Of a stretch of DNA of 64,000 nucleotides, positions 25,073 to 34,170 are shown piece by piece. The position numbers and the translations under genes are program-made. The stretch is from the NCBI GenBank assembly GCA_016742215.1, contig JACVCC010000003.1, positions 372,001-436,000 of the forward strand, written 5' to 3'. Numbering within the stretch: the stretch's first letter is position 1; each line of letters starts with the position of its first letter. The notes below the pieces were generated by a model that worked only from the letters and a program-made list of their open reading frames with translations, was not told the DNA's origin and made no database searches. Source of the DNA: Brevundimonas sp. (lineage in GTDB: Bacteria > Pseudomonadota > Alphaproteobacteria > Caulobacterales > Caulobacteraceae).

Positions 25073-27589
25073 ATGAACATGACGAACCGCAAACGCGCGT
25101 TCTGGGCGACCACCGCCCTCTGCAGCGGCCTGCTGATCGCCGGCGCCGCCTCGGCCCAGTCGACCGGCTCGGAAACCACCGAAGCCACCACCCTGGGCGA
25201 AGTCGTCGTCACGGGCGCTCGCGGCCCGCGCAACATCGACGGCTTGGCCGTCGCCGAGACGGTGTCGAAGACCCGCAACTCGATCACCCAGGAATTCATC
25301 GAGACCCAGACCCCGGGTCAGACCATCCTGCAGACCCTGAACATCACTCCGGGCCTGAGCTTCACCAACACCGACCCGTACGGCACCTCGGGCGGCAACA
25401 TCCGTCTGCGCGGCTTCGACGGCAACCGCGTGTCGCTGACCTTTGACGGCATTCCGCTGAACGACACCGGCAACTACGCCACCTACACCAACCAGCAGCT
25501 GGACCCGGAACTGATCGAGCGCGCCTCGGTCAACACCGGTTCGACCGACGTCGACAGCCCGACCGCTGCGGCCACCGGCGGCACCATCAACTACGTGACC
25601 CTGCGCCCGACCGCCGACTTCGGCGGCTGGATCCAGGCGTCGCTGGGCGACTTCGACTACCGTCGCTTCATGGCTCTGGTGAACACCGGCGAGTTCGGCC
25701 CGTGGGGCACCTCGGCCTGGTTCGCCGTCTCGAAGCAGGACTACGACAAGTTCAAGGGCCGCGGCGACCTGCAGAAGACGCAGTTCAACGCCCGCATCTA
25801 CCAGCCGGTCGGCGACAACGGTGACTTCGTCGCCCTGTCGGCTCACTGGAACGAGAACCGCAACAACAACTACCTCGGGCCGAACCTGGGCACCGCGACC
25901 CGTTCGATCCTGCCGCAGATCGAAACCGATCCGCGTGGCTGGGACATCGACTTCGACACCACCTACGTCGCTCCGACCGTCCGCGCCGGCGTGGCCGACA
26001 ACGACACCAACGGCACCAACTACTGGGGTCTGCGCGTCAACCCGTCGAACACCGGCAACATCCGTGGCCAGTCGCGCTTCACCCTGGCTGAAGGCATCGT
26101 CCTGACCGTCGACCCGTCGTTCCAGTACACCCTGGCCAACGGCGGCACCCAGCAAGCCGTTCTCGCCGAGAACGACGCCCTGCTGCGCGGCACCAACGCC
26201 ACGGGCGGCGTGGACCTGAACGGTGACGGTGACATCCTCGACCGCGTCCGCGTCATGACGCCGTCGAACACCAACACCCACCGCTACGGCCTGAACACCT
26301 CGCTGATCTGGGACCTGAACGACGACCACCGTCTGCGCTTCGCCTATGCGATGGACTTCGGTCGTCACCGCCAGACCGGCCAGTACGGCCGCGTGAACTT
26401 CTCGAACCCGACCGACCCGCGCTTCGTCGACTGGTTCGGTGGCCGCAACGACGTCAACAACCGCGTCGTCAACCTGAACGGCTACGAGCTGCGTTCGCGT
26501 GACCGTCTGTCGATCGCCGAACTGAACCAGTACTCGGTCGAGTACCGCGGTCAGTTCATGGACGACGCGCTGACCATCAACATCGGTGTCCGCGCTCCGT
26601 TCTTCAGCCGCGAACTGAACCAGTACTGCTACACGCAGGATCGTTCGTCGAACGTCCGCTGCACCACCGAGAACCCGACCGTCGTCGCCGGCACCAACGG
26701 CAACGTCACCTTCGCTGGCAGCGGCGCCACGCAGTATATCGCTCCGTACTCGCGCACCGTGAAGTACGACGACATCCTGCCGAACGTCGGTGCGTCGTAC
26801 CGCTGGGGTGAAGGTCACTCGGTGTACGTCAACTACGCCGAAACCCTGTCGGCTCCGCGGACCGACAGCCTGTACGGCGTCCGTCGCTTCGCCGACGGCA
26901 CGATCGGCAACCCGACCGTGCAGCCGGAGAACGGCCAGAACTTCGACCTCGGCTATCGCTACTCGAACTCGACTCTGGTCGGTACGGCTTCGGTCTTCGC
27001 CAACAACGAAGACAACCGCATCGTCAGCGCCTTCGACGAAGACCTCGGTCAGTTTGTCGATCGCAACGTCGGCTCGGTCGAGCGTTGGGGTGTTGAAGGT
27101 TCGATCGGCTGGGCTCCGTTCGAGCGTCTGAGCATGTACGCCTCGGCGACCTACATGCAGACCGAACTGCAGGACGACTACATCAACAACACCGTTGCCG
27201 GCGTTCCGCAGATCGTCCGCACCAAGGGCAAGGAACTGGTCGAGACTCCGGAATGGATGTTCGCGGCCCGCGCCGACTACGACCTGACCGACTTCCTGTC
27301 GATCGGCGTCCAGGCCAAGTACACCGGCGAGCGTTGGGTCACCGACGTCAACGACATGTCGGTCGACGCCTTCACCGTCGTGGACGCCAACGTCCGCTTC
27401 GACCTGGCCCAGTTCGGCTACGAAGGCACCTTCATCCAGGTGAACGCCGACAACGTCTTCGACGAGCGCTACTACGCCAACCTCGGCACGCGCGCCTCGG
27501 GCACCCCGGGCACCCCGGGCTTCAGCCAGCCGTTCGCTTCGGTCGGCGCCCCGCGCACCATCTCGGCCACCCTGCGGATGGCCTTCTAA
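25073..27589 (+). CDS. TonB-dependent receptor
   Basis: An 838-residue outer-membrane receptor. The signal peptide ends near SAQ (residue 29) and a TonB-box-like TLGEVVVTGAR follows. The plug domain covers about residues 50-170, with GNIRLRGFDGNRVSLTFDG. A 22-strand barrel ends with a terminal Phe (TLRMAF). It takes up a scarce nutrient using TonB energy. The upstream PhoB box suggests a phosphorus-containing ligand, but the substrate cannot be read from sequence. Codon use is strongly biased, like that of OmpA. ATG at 25079 is a second possible start. Confidence 0.93.
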   Translation: MNMTNRKRAFWATTALCSGLLIAGAASAQSTGSETTEATTLGEVVVTGARGPRNIDGLAVAETVSKTRNSITQEFIETQTPGQTILQTLNITPGLSFTNTDPYGTSGGNIRLRGFDGNRVSLTFDGIPLNDTGNYATYTNQQLDPELIERASVNTGSTDVDSPTAAATGGTINYVTLRPTADFGGWIQASLGDFDYRRFMALVNTGEFGPWGTSAWFAVSKQDYDKFKGRGDLQKTQFNARIYQPVGDNGDFVALSAHWNENRNNNYLGPNLGTATRSILPQIETDPRGWDIDFDTTYVAPTVRAGVADNDTNGTNYWGLRVNPSNTGNIRGQSRFTLAEGIVLTVDPSFQYTLANGGTQQAVLAENDALLRGTNATGGVDLNGDGDILDRVRVMTPSNTNTHRYGLNTSLIWDLNDDHRLRFAYAMDFGRHRQTGQYGRVNFSNPTDPRFVDWFGGRNDVNNRVVNLNGYELRSRDRLSIAELNQYSVEYRGQFMDDALTINIGVRAPFFSRELNQYCYTQDRSSNVRCTTENPTVVAGTNGNVTFAGSGATQYIAPYSRTVKYDDILPNVGASYRWGEGHSVYVNYAETLSAPRTDSLYGVRRFADGTIGNPTVQPENGQNFDLGYRYSNSTLVGTASVFANNEDNRIVSAFDEDLGQFVDRNVGSVERWGVEGSIGWAPFERLSMYASATYMQTELQDDYINNTVAGVPQIVRTKGKELVETPEWMFAARADYDLTDFLSIGVQAKYTGERWVTDVNDMSVDAFTVVDANVRFDLAQFGYEGTFIQVNADNVFDERYYANLGTRASGTPGTPGFSQPFASVGAPRTISATLRMAF

Positions 27590-27620
27590 GTTCCGGACTT
27601 CGGTCTGAACTGAAATGATC

Positions 27621-27655
27621 GAGGCGGTCCGGAAACGGGCCGCCTCTTTCTTTTT
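27621..27655 (+). terminator. Rho-independent terminator of the TonB-dependent receptor gene
   Basis: GAGGCGG pairs with CCGCCTC around a short loop, followed by TTTCTTTTT. It lies 32 bases after the receptor stop. The remaining 170 bases before the agmatine deiminase gene show nothing I can assign. Confidence 0.9.
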
Positions 27656-27824
27656 GTGCGCTAACGCTCGCCGCGCGGCAGCTCGCTGCTTGAGCGCGGG
27701 TGGTGAGTGCTTCTGGTGGTTTGCGCCGTTGCGACATCCGTTTTGCCCCTGCCGCGTTGAAGTCGGGTGCAGGGGTGTCTATCTGGCGCGACTGGCCGCG
27801 TCGGCCTGAAGGAACACGCTGAGC

Positions 27825-28828
27825 ATGACCTCTTCCGTCATCCCCGCCGAATGGGAACCGCACCGCGCCATGTGGGTCGGCTGGCCCAGCCACGGCGAGC
27901 TGTGGGAGGAAAATCTCGAGCCGGCGCAGGCCGAGGTCGAGGCGCTGGTCCGCGCCCTCGCCGGACCGGGTCGTGAGCAGGTCAAGCTGATGGTCGGCAA
28001 GGCCGAGGCTCTGGACGACGCGCGGACCCGATTCGCCGGCGTCGACGGCGTCGAGGTCATCGACGGCCGCTTCGGCGACATCTGGCTGCGCGACACCGGC
28101 CCGATCTTCGGTCAGGGCTCGGCCCGCGCCGCCGCCTTCGTCTTCAACGGCTGGGGCGGCAAGTACGAGCTGGAGCACGACGACACGGTCGCGACGCAGA
28201 TCGGCGAGCAGTCCGGCACGCCGCTGGACCGCAACGATTTTATCCTCGAGGGCGGCGCCCTGGACCACGACGGGCAGGGCACGATCCTGACGACCCGCCA
28301 GTGCCTGCTGAACCCCAACCGCAACGCCGGCTGGTCCGAGGCGAAAGCGGAAGCCGCCCTGACGCAGGCGCTGGGCGCCCGCAAGGTGCTGTGGCTCGGC
28401 GACGGCCTGCTGAATGACCACACCGACGGTCACGTCGACAATCTGGCCCGCTTCGTCGCGCCGGGCGTCGTCGCCTGCCCGATCGCCTGGGGCCGCAACG
28501 ACCCGAACGACGACGTCTATGACGCCGTGGCCCGGGCCCTGTCGGAGATGACGGACGCCGAAGGCCAGCCGATCAAGGTGCTGCGCCTGCCGTCGCCGGG
28601 CTTCGTGCCCGACGAGGACGAGCGCCCGGTCCCGGCCAGCCACATGAATTTCCTGATCGCCAACGGCGCCGTCATCGTCCCCACCTACGGCGACGACCGC
28701 GCGGCCGATCTGGCCTGTCAGGGCCTGAAGACTGTCTATCCGGATCGCGAGATCATCCCGCTGCCGTCCATGGCCATCCTGTCGGGCGGCGGATCCTTCC
28801 ACTGCATCAGCCAGCAGGAGCCTGCGTA

Positions 28829-28829
<1 letters not shown>
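27825..28829 (+). CDS. aguA: Agmatine deiminase
   Basis: A 334-residue member of the PAD-porphyromonas family that turns agmatine into N-carbamoylputrescine and ammonia. WLRDTGPIF (active-site Asp), LEGGALDHDGQG, NDHTDGHVDN (His) and the C-terminal GGGSFHCISQQ with catalytic Cys near residue 327 are all present. The stop shares one base with the aguB start (TAATG), so the pair is coupled. Confidence 0.95.
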
Positions 28830-29678
<849 letters not shown>

Positions 29679-29701
<23 letters not shown>

Positions 29702-30446
29702 CCAACGCTCGCCGCTCGGCGGCGCAGGACGGGTTGGCCAGGCCTTCCGCACGGGCGGCCGCCAGCTCTGCGCGCGCGGCTGCGAGATCGGCGGCGAACT
29801 CCGGCGTTCGGCTGGCGGCGTCATGGACGGCCAGCCCGGCCATGGCCCCGGCCTGGACGTCCGTCGGCCAGTTCATCCGGCAGATCGCTCGACTGAGGCC
29901 GATCTCACGCCCCATGTGGCGCAAGGCGTCAGCCTGGTCGGGGGCAAGTTCGGCGAACAGCTCGCCCCAGGCCGCGCCCGCCGCCGCGCCGGTCGCCGGC
30001 CAGGAGTTGGAGGCGCGCGTTTCCGCACTGATCCGCTGGCAGGGCTCAATATCCGGGATGGCCGCGACAGGACGGGACCTCTGCATGATGGCCGACATGC
30101 GCCGTGACAGGCTGTCGGCATCGACCAGAAGCCGACCCATGATCCGTTCCAGAGCCGGACGAGGCTTCGACGCCAGCCGCGTCCCAAGCACGCAGTCGAA
30201 ATGCTGGGCGGCCCACGGCGGCCTCAACTCCGCATGAGCGGTGGCCAGCCACCAGCGATCCTGGCCATGGGTGTCCGGCAGGGGCTCGCGCGCGACCGTC
30301 ACAGGGGCGAGCGGCATGGCCGGCAGCAGCACGCCCACGGCCTCGTCTGACAGGTAGCCGGTCAGGGGCGCTGGAACCGGCGAGGGCGCTGTCGCACAGC
30401 TTGCCAGCAGGGCGCAGGCCGCCAGTGCGGCGGCCGCGCGAATCAC
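29679..30446 (-). CDS. PAP2-fold lipoprotein lacking the catalytic residues
   Basis: A 255-residue lipoprotein precursor (lipobox LLASC, Cys near residue 17) with the fold of class A acid phosphatases. The catalytic signature K-x6-RP / PSGH / SR-x5-H-x3-D is degraded: the Lys is Ser before SRP, PSGH reads PATG, and the last His is Asn in SRAICRMNWPTD. It therefore probably does not hydrolyse phosphate and may bind ligand or be structural. Its start overlaps the upstream lipoprotein gene (ATGA). Confidence 0.78.
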
Positions 30447-30940
30447 CGGCCGTTCGACCAGGTCAGCAGGACGTCCGTCGCGCCGTCCACCGGCGTGGCG
30501 ATGACGTTCAGAAGCTTGCCCGCACCATCGGCTCCGTCACCGGCGGAATAGGCCCGGGCGTCGTCGCGGTTCAGGGTGGTGATCGGCTTCAGGCCGGAGG
30601 CCTCGGCGCGCTGACGGTAGAAGGCGACGACCTCATCGGGTGTGGCCTGGGTCGTGAACTCCAGCATTCCGCCCGGGCCCGCGGGGCTCTGGCCGGCAAT
30701 GGCCGGACCCTTGGGCGTGGCTCCGGGATAGAGGACGGCGAAGACGGGGGCGCCCGGCGCAGCGGGGGCGGCGGCCGGAACCGCCGCAGCGTCTGCGGCG
30801 GGAGCCTCGGCCGTGCGCGCTTCACTTGCCGGTGCGGCGTCGGCGAGCGCCGGTTCCGTGGTTTCGGCGTCGTCTGCGTTCTGGCAGCCGGTCACCAACA
30901 TCGCCGTCGCCAGTCCGGCGACCGCAAACATGCGCTTCAT
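30443..30940 (-). CDS. Hypothetical lipoprotein
   Basis: A 165-residue lipoprotein precursor with lipobox MLVTGC (Cys near residue 19) and an Ala/Pro-rich low-complexity spacer of about 60 residues. A small domain follows: ATPDEVVAFYRQRAEASGL, then a strand-rich end. The helix before FYRQRAEASG looks like that of many periplasmic lipoproteins of unknown role. The ATG at 30940 puts the signal peptide first. It overlaps the PAP2 gene, so the two are co-expressed. Confidence 0.75.
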   Translation of the reverse strand: MKRMFAVAGLATAMLVTGCQNADDAETTEPALADAAPASEARTAEAPAADAAAVPAAAPAAPGAPVFAVLYPGATPKGPAIAGQSPAGPGGMLEFTTQATPDEVVAFYRQRAEASGLKPITTLNRDDARAYSAGDGADGAGKLLNVIATPVDGATDVLLTWSNGR

Positions 30941-31048
30941 CCCGTATCGTCCTTGAAGACTTTGTCTCGTTACCTTCACCGTGGCGCAAGCGTGCGGCGG
31001 CGGCAAGGCGGGTTCGCGCCTTCAACACGGCGCAATGTGACGCGGCGG

Positions 31049-31372
31049 TCAGCCGGTTGCGGCGTCGGCGCCCTTGCCGGCGGACTTGTCCTCGCCGGTA
31101 TTGTTGACCGGTTCCGGATCGACGCCCTCGGGGGTTTTCGCCTTCGCCGCCGCCATGCCCTCGCTGGCCAGCATCTCGTTGATGGCGTCCTGATCGGGGT
31201 CGACGTCAGAGCCCGTCGCGGCGCCCCCCTGCAGCGAGCCTGCGCGGGTGTCCGAGCCCATGTCGCTGCCGGACAGGGCGTTGGTCAGGGCGTCGCGGGT
31301 ACGGCCCAGATCGGGCTTCTCGCCCATGTCGTCGGCCTCGCGGGCGTCCTCGGTCTGGTTCTGATCGGTCAT
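31049..31372 (-). CDS. Small acidic hypothetical protein
   Basis: A 107-residue, Asp/Glu/Gly-rich protein with no signal peptide or membrane segment and probably disordered. GAAGGAG lies 8 bases before the ATG. I do not recognise a family. It lies between the polyamine genes and the lipoprotein pair on the same strand. Confidence 0.65.
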   Translation of the reverse strand: MTDQNQTEDAREADDMGEKPDLGRTRDALTNALSGSDMGSDTRAGSLQGGAATGSDVDPDQDAINEMLASEGMAAAKAKTPEGVDPEPVNNTGEDKSAGKGADAATG

Positions 31373-31420
31373 GGCGAAGCTCCTTCGCCCCGTTAAGCGA
31401 CTCGACGGCTGACCGGTTCC

Positions 31421-31454
31421 GCAAAGAGAAAGGGGCTGGATCACTCCAGCCCCC
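31421..31454 (-). terminator. Terminator after the deoxyhypusine-synthase-like gene
   Basis: On the minus strand a perfect 9-base stem (31432-31440 with 31445-31453) and 4-base loop is followed by TTTCTCTTTG. It lies 32 bases after the stop of the DHS-like gene. Confidence 0.85.
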
Positions 31455-31485
31455 TCTGCAGTTTGCGCTATCGCTCGGCCAGCCG

Positions 31486-32541
31486 TCAGGCCTTCCCGAA
31501 CAGTTTGGCCCAGCGCGGCTTGGTGCGGCTCTTCCAGGCGCCGCGGTGATAGGCGTCCGAACCGATCAGCGGCACCACCGTGGTGGCCTCGGCGAAGACC
31601 ATCTGTTCGTAGGTGGTCGAGACCTTGCCCCACGAGGCGGCTTCCTTGAGCGTCGAGGACGAGCAGGCGCCATCGCGCACGTCGGCCACGGTGATCTGGA
31701 CCGCATACTTGTGCATGTCGGCTTCCACGCCGAGGATTTCGGCGCAAACGACGGTGTCCTGGGCGAAGTTCTTCGGCACGCCGCCGCCGACCATGAACAG
31801 GCCGGTGGTGCCTGCCGCGATCTTGATGTCGGTCAGTTCGCGGAAGTCCGCCACGGCGTCGATCATCAGGTACGGCTTGCCCTCGGCGATGCGCTCCTTC
31901 TGGTGCTTGACCAGACCGAAGCCGGCCGAGGAGTCGACGAAGGCCGGGCAGAAGATCGGCACGCCTTCTTCATAGGCGGTCTGGATCAGCGAGCCGGGCT
32001 TCTTGGCGTTGCCTTCCGACAGCCACTTGCCCATCTCCCAGATGAACTCGCGCGACGAGTAGCCGCGCGGCTCAAGGCGGTTGCAGATCTCCAGGATCGT
32101 GTGATCGCAGGCCTGCAGCTCTTCCTCGTCGATGTAGGTGTCGTAGATGCGGTCGATGTAGTTGTCGCGCAGGACGTTGTCGTCCACCGGGCCTGCGGCC
32201 TGGTAGTGCTTGAAGCCAAGGGCCTCGAAGAAGTCCATGTCGACGATCGAGGCGCCGGTAGCGACGATGGCGTCGGTCATGCCGAACTTCACCATGTCGC
32301 GGTACACGTGCATGCAGCCGCCGGCCGAGGTCGAGCCGGCGAGGATCAGCCACGGCGAGCAGTCCTTGTCTTCCAGCGCCATGTTGAAGATGTCGGCGGC
32401 GCGGGCGGTGTCGCGCGACGAGAAGGACATCTTGCGCATGCTGTCGATGATCGGACGCGCGTCGAAGGACGTCATGTCGACGTGCTCGACGGTGTTCTGC
32501 AGCAGCTCGGCCTTCTGGTTCGACTGAACAGGAGCGTTCAT
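31486..32541 (-). CDS. Deoxyhypusine synthase-like protein (probable homospermidine synthase)
   Basis: A 351-residue DHS-fold protein. GSTSAGG and VATGASIVDMDFFEALGFKH match the NAD-binding fold, and GGGVPKNF near residue 255 carries the lysine that forms the enzyme-butylamine intermediate. Bacteria lack eIF5A, the DHS substrate, and DHS homologues can transfer aminobutyl to putrescine to make homospermidine. An ornithine/lysine decarboxylase gene lies 100 bases upstream. The ATG at 32541 follows the terminator of that gene. The reaction is inferred. Confidence 0.87.
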   Translation of the reverse strand: MNAPVQSNQKAELLQNTVEHVDMTSFDARPIIDSMRKMSFSSRDTARAADIFNMALEDKDCSPWLILAGSTSAGGCMHVYRDMVKFGMTDAIVATGASIVDMDFFEALGFKHYQAAGPVDDNVLRDNYIDRIYDTYIDEEELQACDHTILEICNRLEPRGYSSREFIWEMGKWLSEGNAKKPGSLIQTAYEEGVPIFCPAFVDSSAGFGLVKHQKERIAEGKPYLMIDAVADFRELTDIKIAAGTTGLFMVGGGVPKNFAQDTVVCAEILGVEADMHKYAVQITVADVRDGACSSSTLKEAASWGKVSTTYEQMVFAEATTVVPLIGSDAYHRGAWKSRTKPRWAKLFGKA

Positions 32542-32576
32542 TGCAAGGGTTTCCCTTTGATTTGAGCGCCCGTCGT

Positions 32577-32616
32577 CAAAAAGGAACAGCGGCCCGGACG
32601 GAGCGACGGGCCGCTG
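32577..32616 (-). terminator. Terminator between the decarboxylase and the DHS-like gene
   Basis: On the minus strand a 10-base perfect stem (32587-32596 with 32607-32616) leads into TTCCTTTTT. It lies just after the decarboxylase stop, so the two polyamine genes may be partly uncoupled. Confidence 0.88.
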
Positions 32617-32640
32617 CTTGTACAACGCGAAAGCGACGGT

Positions 32641-33906
32641 TTAGCGCCGTGATTTCTTCCGCTGGCCTGCCTTGCCTTTCGGGCGCGACAGACGAACCAC
32701 CTTGCGAGCCTGCTCTTCGGCCGAGGTGCGAACCGTCGGAATCGAGCGCGGGGCCAGGCCGTAGAGCGAGGCCATCGGGGCGTCCTCGACCGCTGCGATC
32801 TCGTGCTCGCCATAGCCGTTGAAGCCGGTCGTCATGGCCACGCCATAGGCGCCCAGCATGCCGATCTCGATGAAGTCGCCTTCCTGCACGTCCGACGGCA
32901 GCCAGAACGGGCCCGGCATATGGTCGATCGAGTCGCAGGTCGGGCCATAGAAGCGGAAGGGCTTCAGGTCCGAAGCCGCGTCACCGTCCCGGACCAGCTT
33001 GGTCGGGAAGGGCCAGCGCGAGTGGGTTGCATCGAACAGCGAGCCGTACGAGCCGTCGTTCAGGTACAGGGCGTCGCCCTTGCGCAGATCGACACGGCAC
33101 AGCACCGACGAGCTTTCAGCCACCAGGGCCCGGCCCGGCTCGCACCACAGTTCCGTGGTGTGGGTGACCGGCATCTCGGCGAAGCCGCGGTGGATGGCGT
33201 CGGCGTATTCCTGCAGGTCCGGCGGGACCATGCCCGGATAGACCGAGGGGAAGCCGCCGCCGACATCGACGATGTCCACGATCACGCCGGCGCGGGTGAT
33301 GGCGCGGCCGACCTGGGCCATCGCGGCCTCATAGGCGGACGGACGCATGCACTGCGAACCAACGTGGAAGCTGACGCCCATCAGGCCGTCCTGCACCGCC
33401 TGGCGCACGGCCATCAGCAGGGCCGGAGCCTGATCCGGGGTCACGCCGAACTTGCCCGACAGCGAATAGGCGGCGCCGTCGGCCGACACGCCCATGCGCA
33501 CGACCAGGTTCAGGTCGTCGGCCTGGCCGGTGGCGTCGAGAATCTTGGCCAGCTCGTCATGGCTGTCGAGCACGAAGGTGCGGACGCCGTGGTCGAAATA
33601 GGCTTTCGTGATCGCGCCGCGGCTCTTGACCGGATGCATGAAGGCCAGACGCGCGTCCGGGCTGACCGAGCGCACCAGCTCGATCTCCGCCAGGGAGGCC
33701 ACGTCGAACGCGTTCACGCCGGCCTCGACCAGGGTCTCGATGACCCAGCGCGAGGGGTTCGCCTTCACCGCATAGAAGACGTCGGCTTTCAGATTGTCCT
33801 GGAACCAGCGCGCCGCTACGGAAACAGAGCGCGGCCGCACAAGGGCGACAGGACGCTCGGGAGACCGCTCGCGGACCAGGTCCAGGGGAAGCTGGTACGT
33901 GCGCAA
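32641..33906 (-). CDS. Type III PLP-dependent ornithine/lysine decarboxylase
   Basis: A 421-residue fold-type III decarboxylase. The PLP lysine is in FYAVKANPS near residue 48, FHVGSQC and DVGGGFPSVYPG lie in the barrel, CEPGRALVAES follows, and FYGPTCDSID near 322 holds the catalytic Cys. It makes putrescine or cadaverine; ornithine versus lysine preference cannot be decided here. It starts with TTG at 33906, nine bases after AGGGGG, with no better start. A basic tail (GKAGQRKKSRR) is unusual. Confidence 0.9.
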   Translation of the reverse strand: MRTYQLPLDLVRERSPERPVALVRPRSVSVAARWFQDNLKADVFYAVKANPSRWVIETLVEAGVNAFDVASLAEIELVRSVSPDARLAFMHPVKSRGAITKAYFDHGVRTFVLDSHDELAKILDATGQADDLNLVVRMGVSADGAAYSLSGKFGVTPDQAPALLMAVRQAVQDGLMGVSFHVGSQCMRPSAYEAAMAQVGRAITRAGVIVDIVDVGGGFPSVYPGMVPPDLQEYADAIHRGFAEMPVTHTTELWCEPGRALVAESSSVLCRVDLRKGDALYLNDGSYGSLFDATHSRWPFPTKLVRDGDAASDLKPFRFYGPTCDSIDHMPGPFWLPSDVQEGDFIEIGMLGAYGVAMTTGFNGYGEHEIAAVEDAPMASLYGLAPRSIPTVRTSAEEQARKVVRLSRPKGKAGQRKKSRR

Positions 33907-33997
33907 TTCACGTAACCCCCTGCTAGTTGTTAAACCCAGACCGGCGTTAGCGGCGCAGCTTGAAGACCTACGGGGTCCGCCGGAAGGCGCGATATGC

Positions 33998-34015
33998 AGT
34001 CACGTCCCTGTCATG
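33998..34015 (+). promoter_or_regulatory. Candidate Pho box between the decarboxylase and M16 genes
   Basis: CAGTCAC (33998-34004), a 4-base linker and CTGTCAT (34009-34015) have the PhoB 7-4-7 spacing with one mismatch in the first unit. The linker GTCC is less AT-rich than usual. It lies about 155 bases before the M16 peptidase gene, upstream of phnCD-DE. The rest of the gap (33907-34170) shows nothing else I can assign. Confidence 0.4.
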
Positions 34016-34170
34016 TAAAGCGGTTTTTTCGTGACCCTCCTTGATGCGGCAGGGAATTTGTCCGTTCGCGGAGCACACCCCGCGCCCCTGAAACATGACT
34101 CAGGGTTCACTTGCCGCCTGACAGACCGTTGATAGGTTCAGCCCTGCATTTTCATACGGGGGTCTGATCC

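Noticed and set aside
24956..26818. A 620-codon open frame on the minus strand
   Set aside because: Antisense to the TonB-dependent receptor; strong codon bias of that gene creates the open frame.
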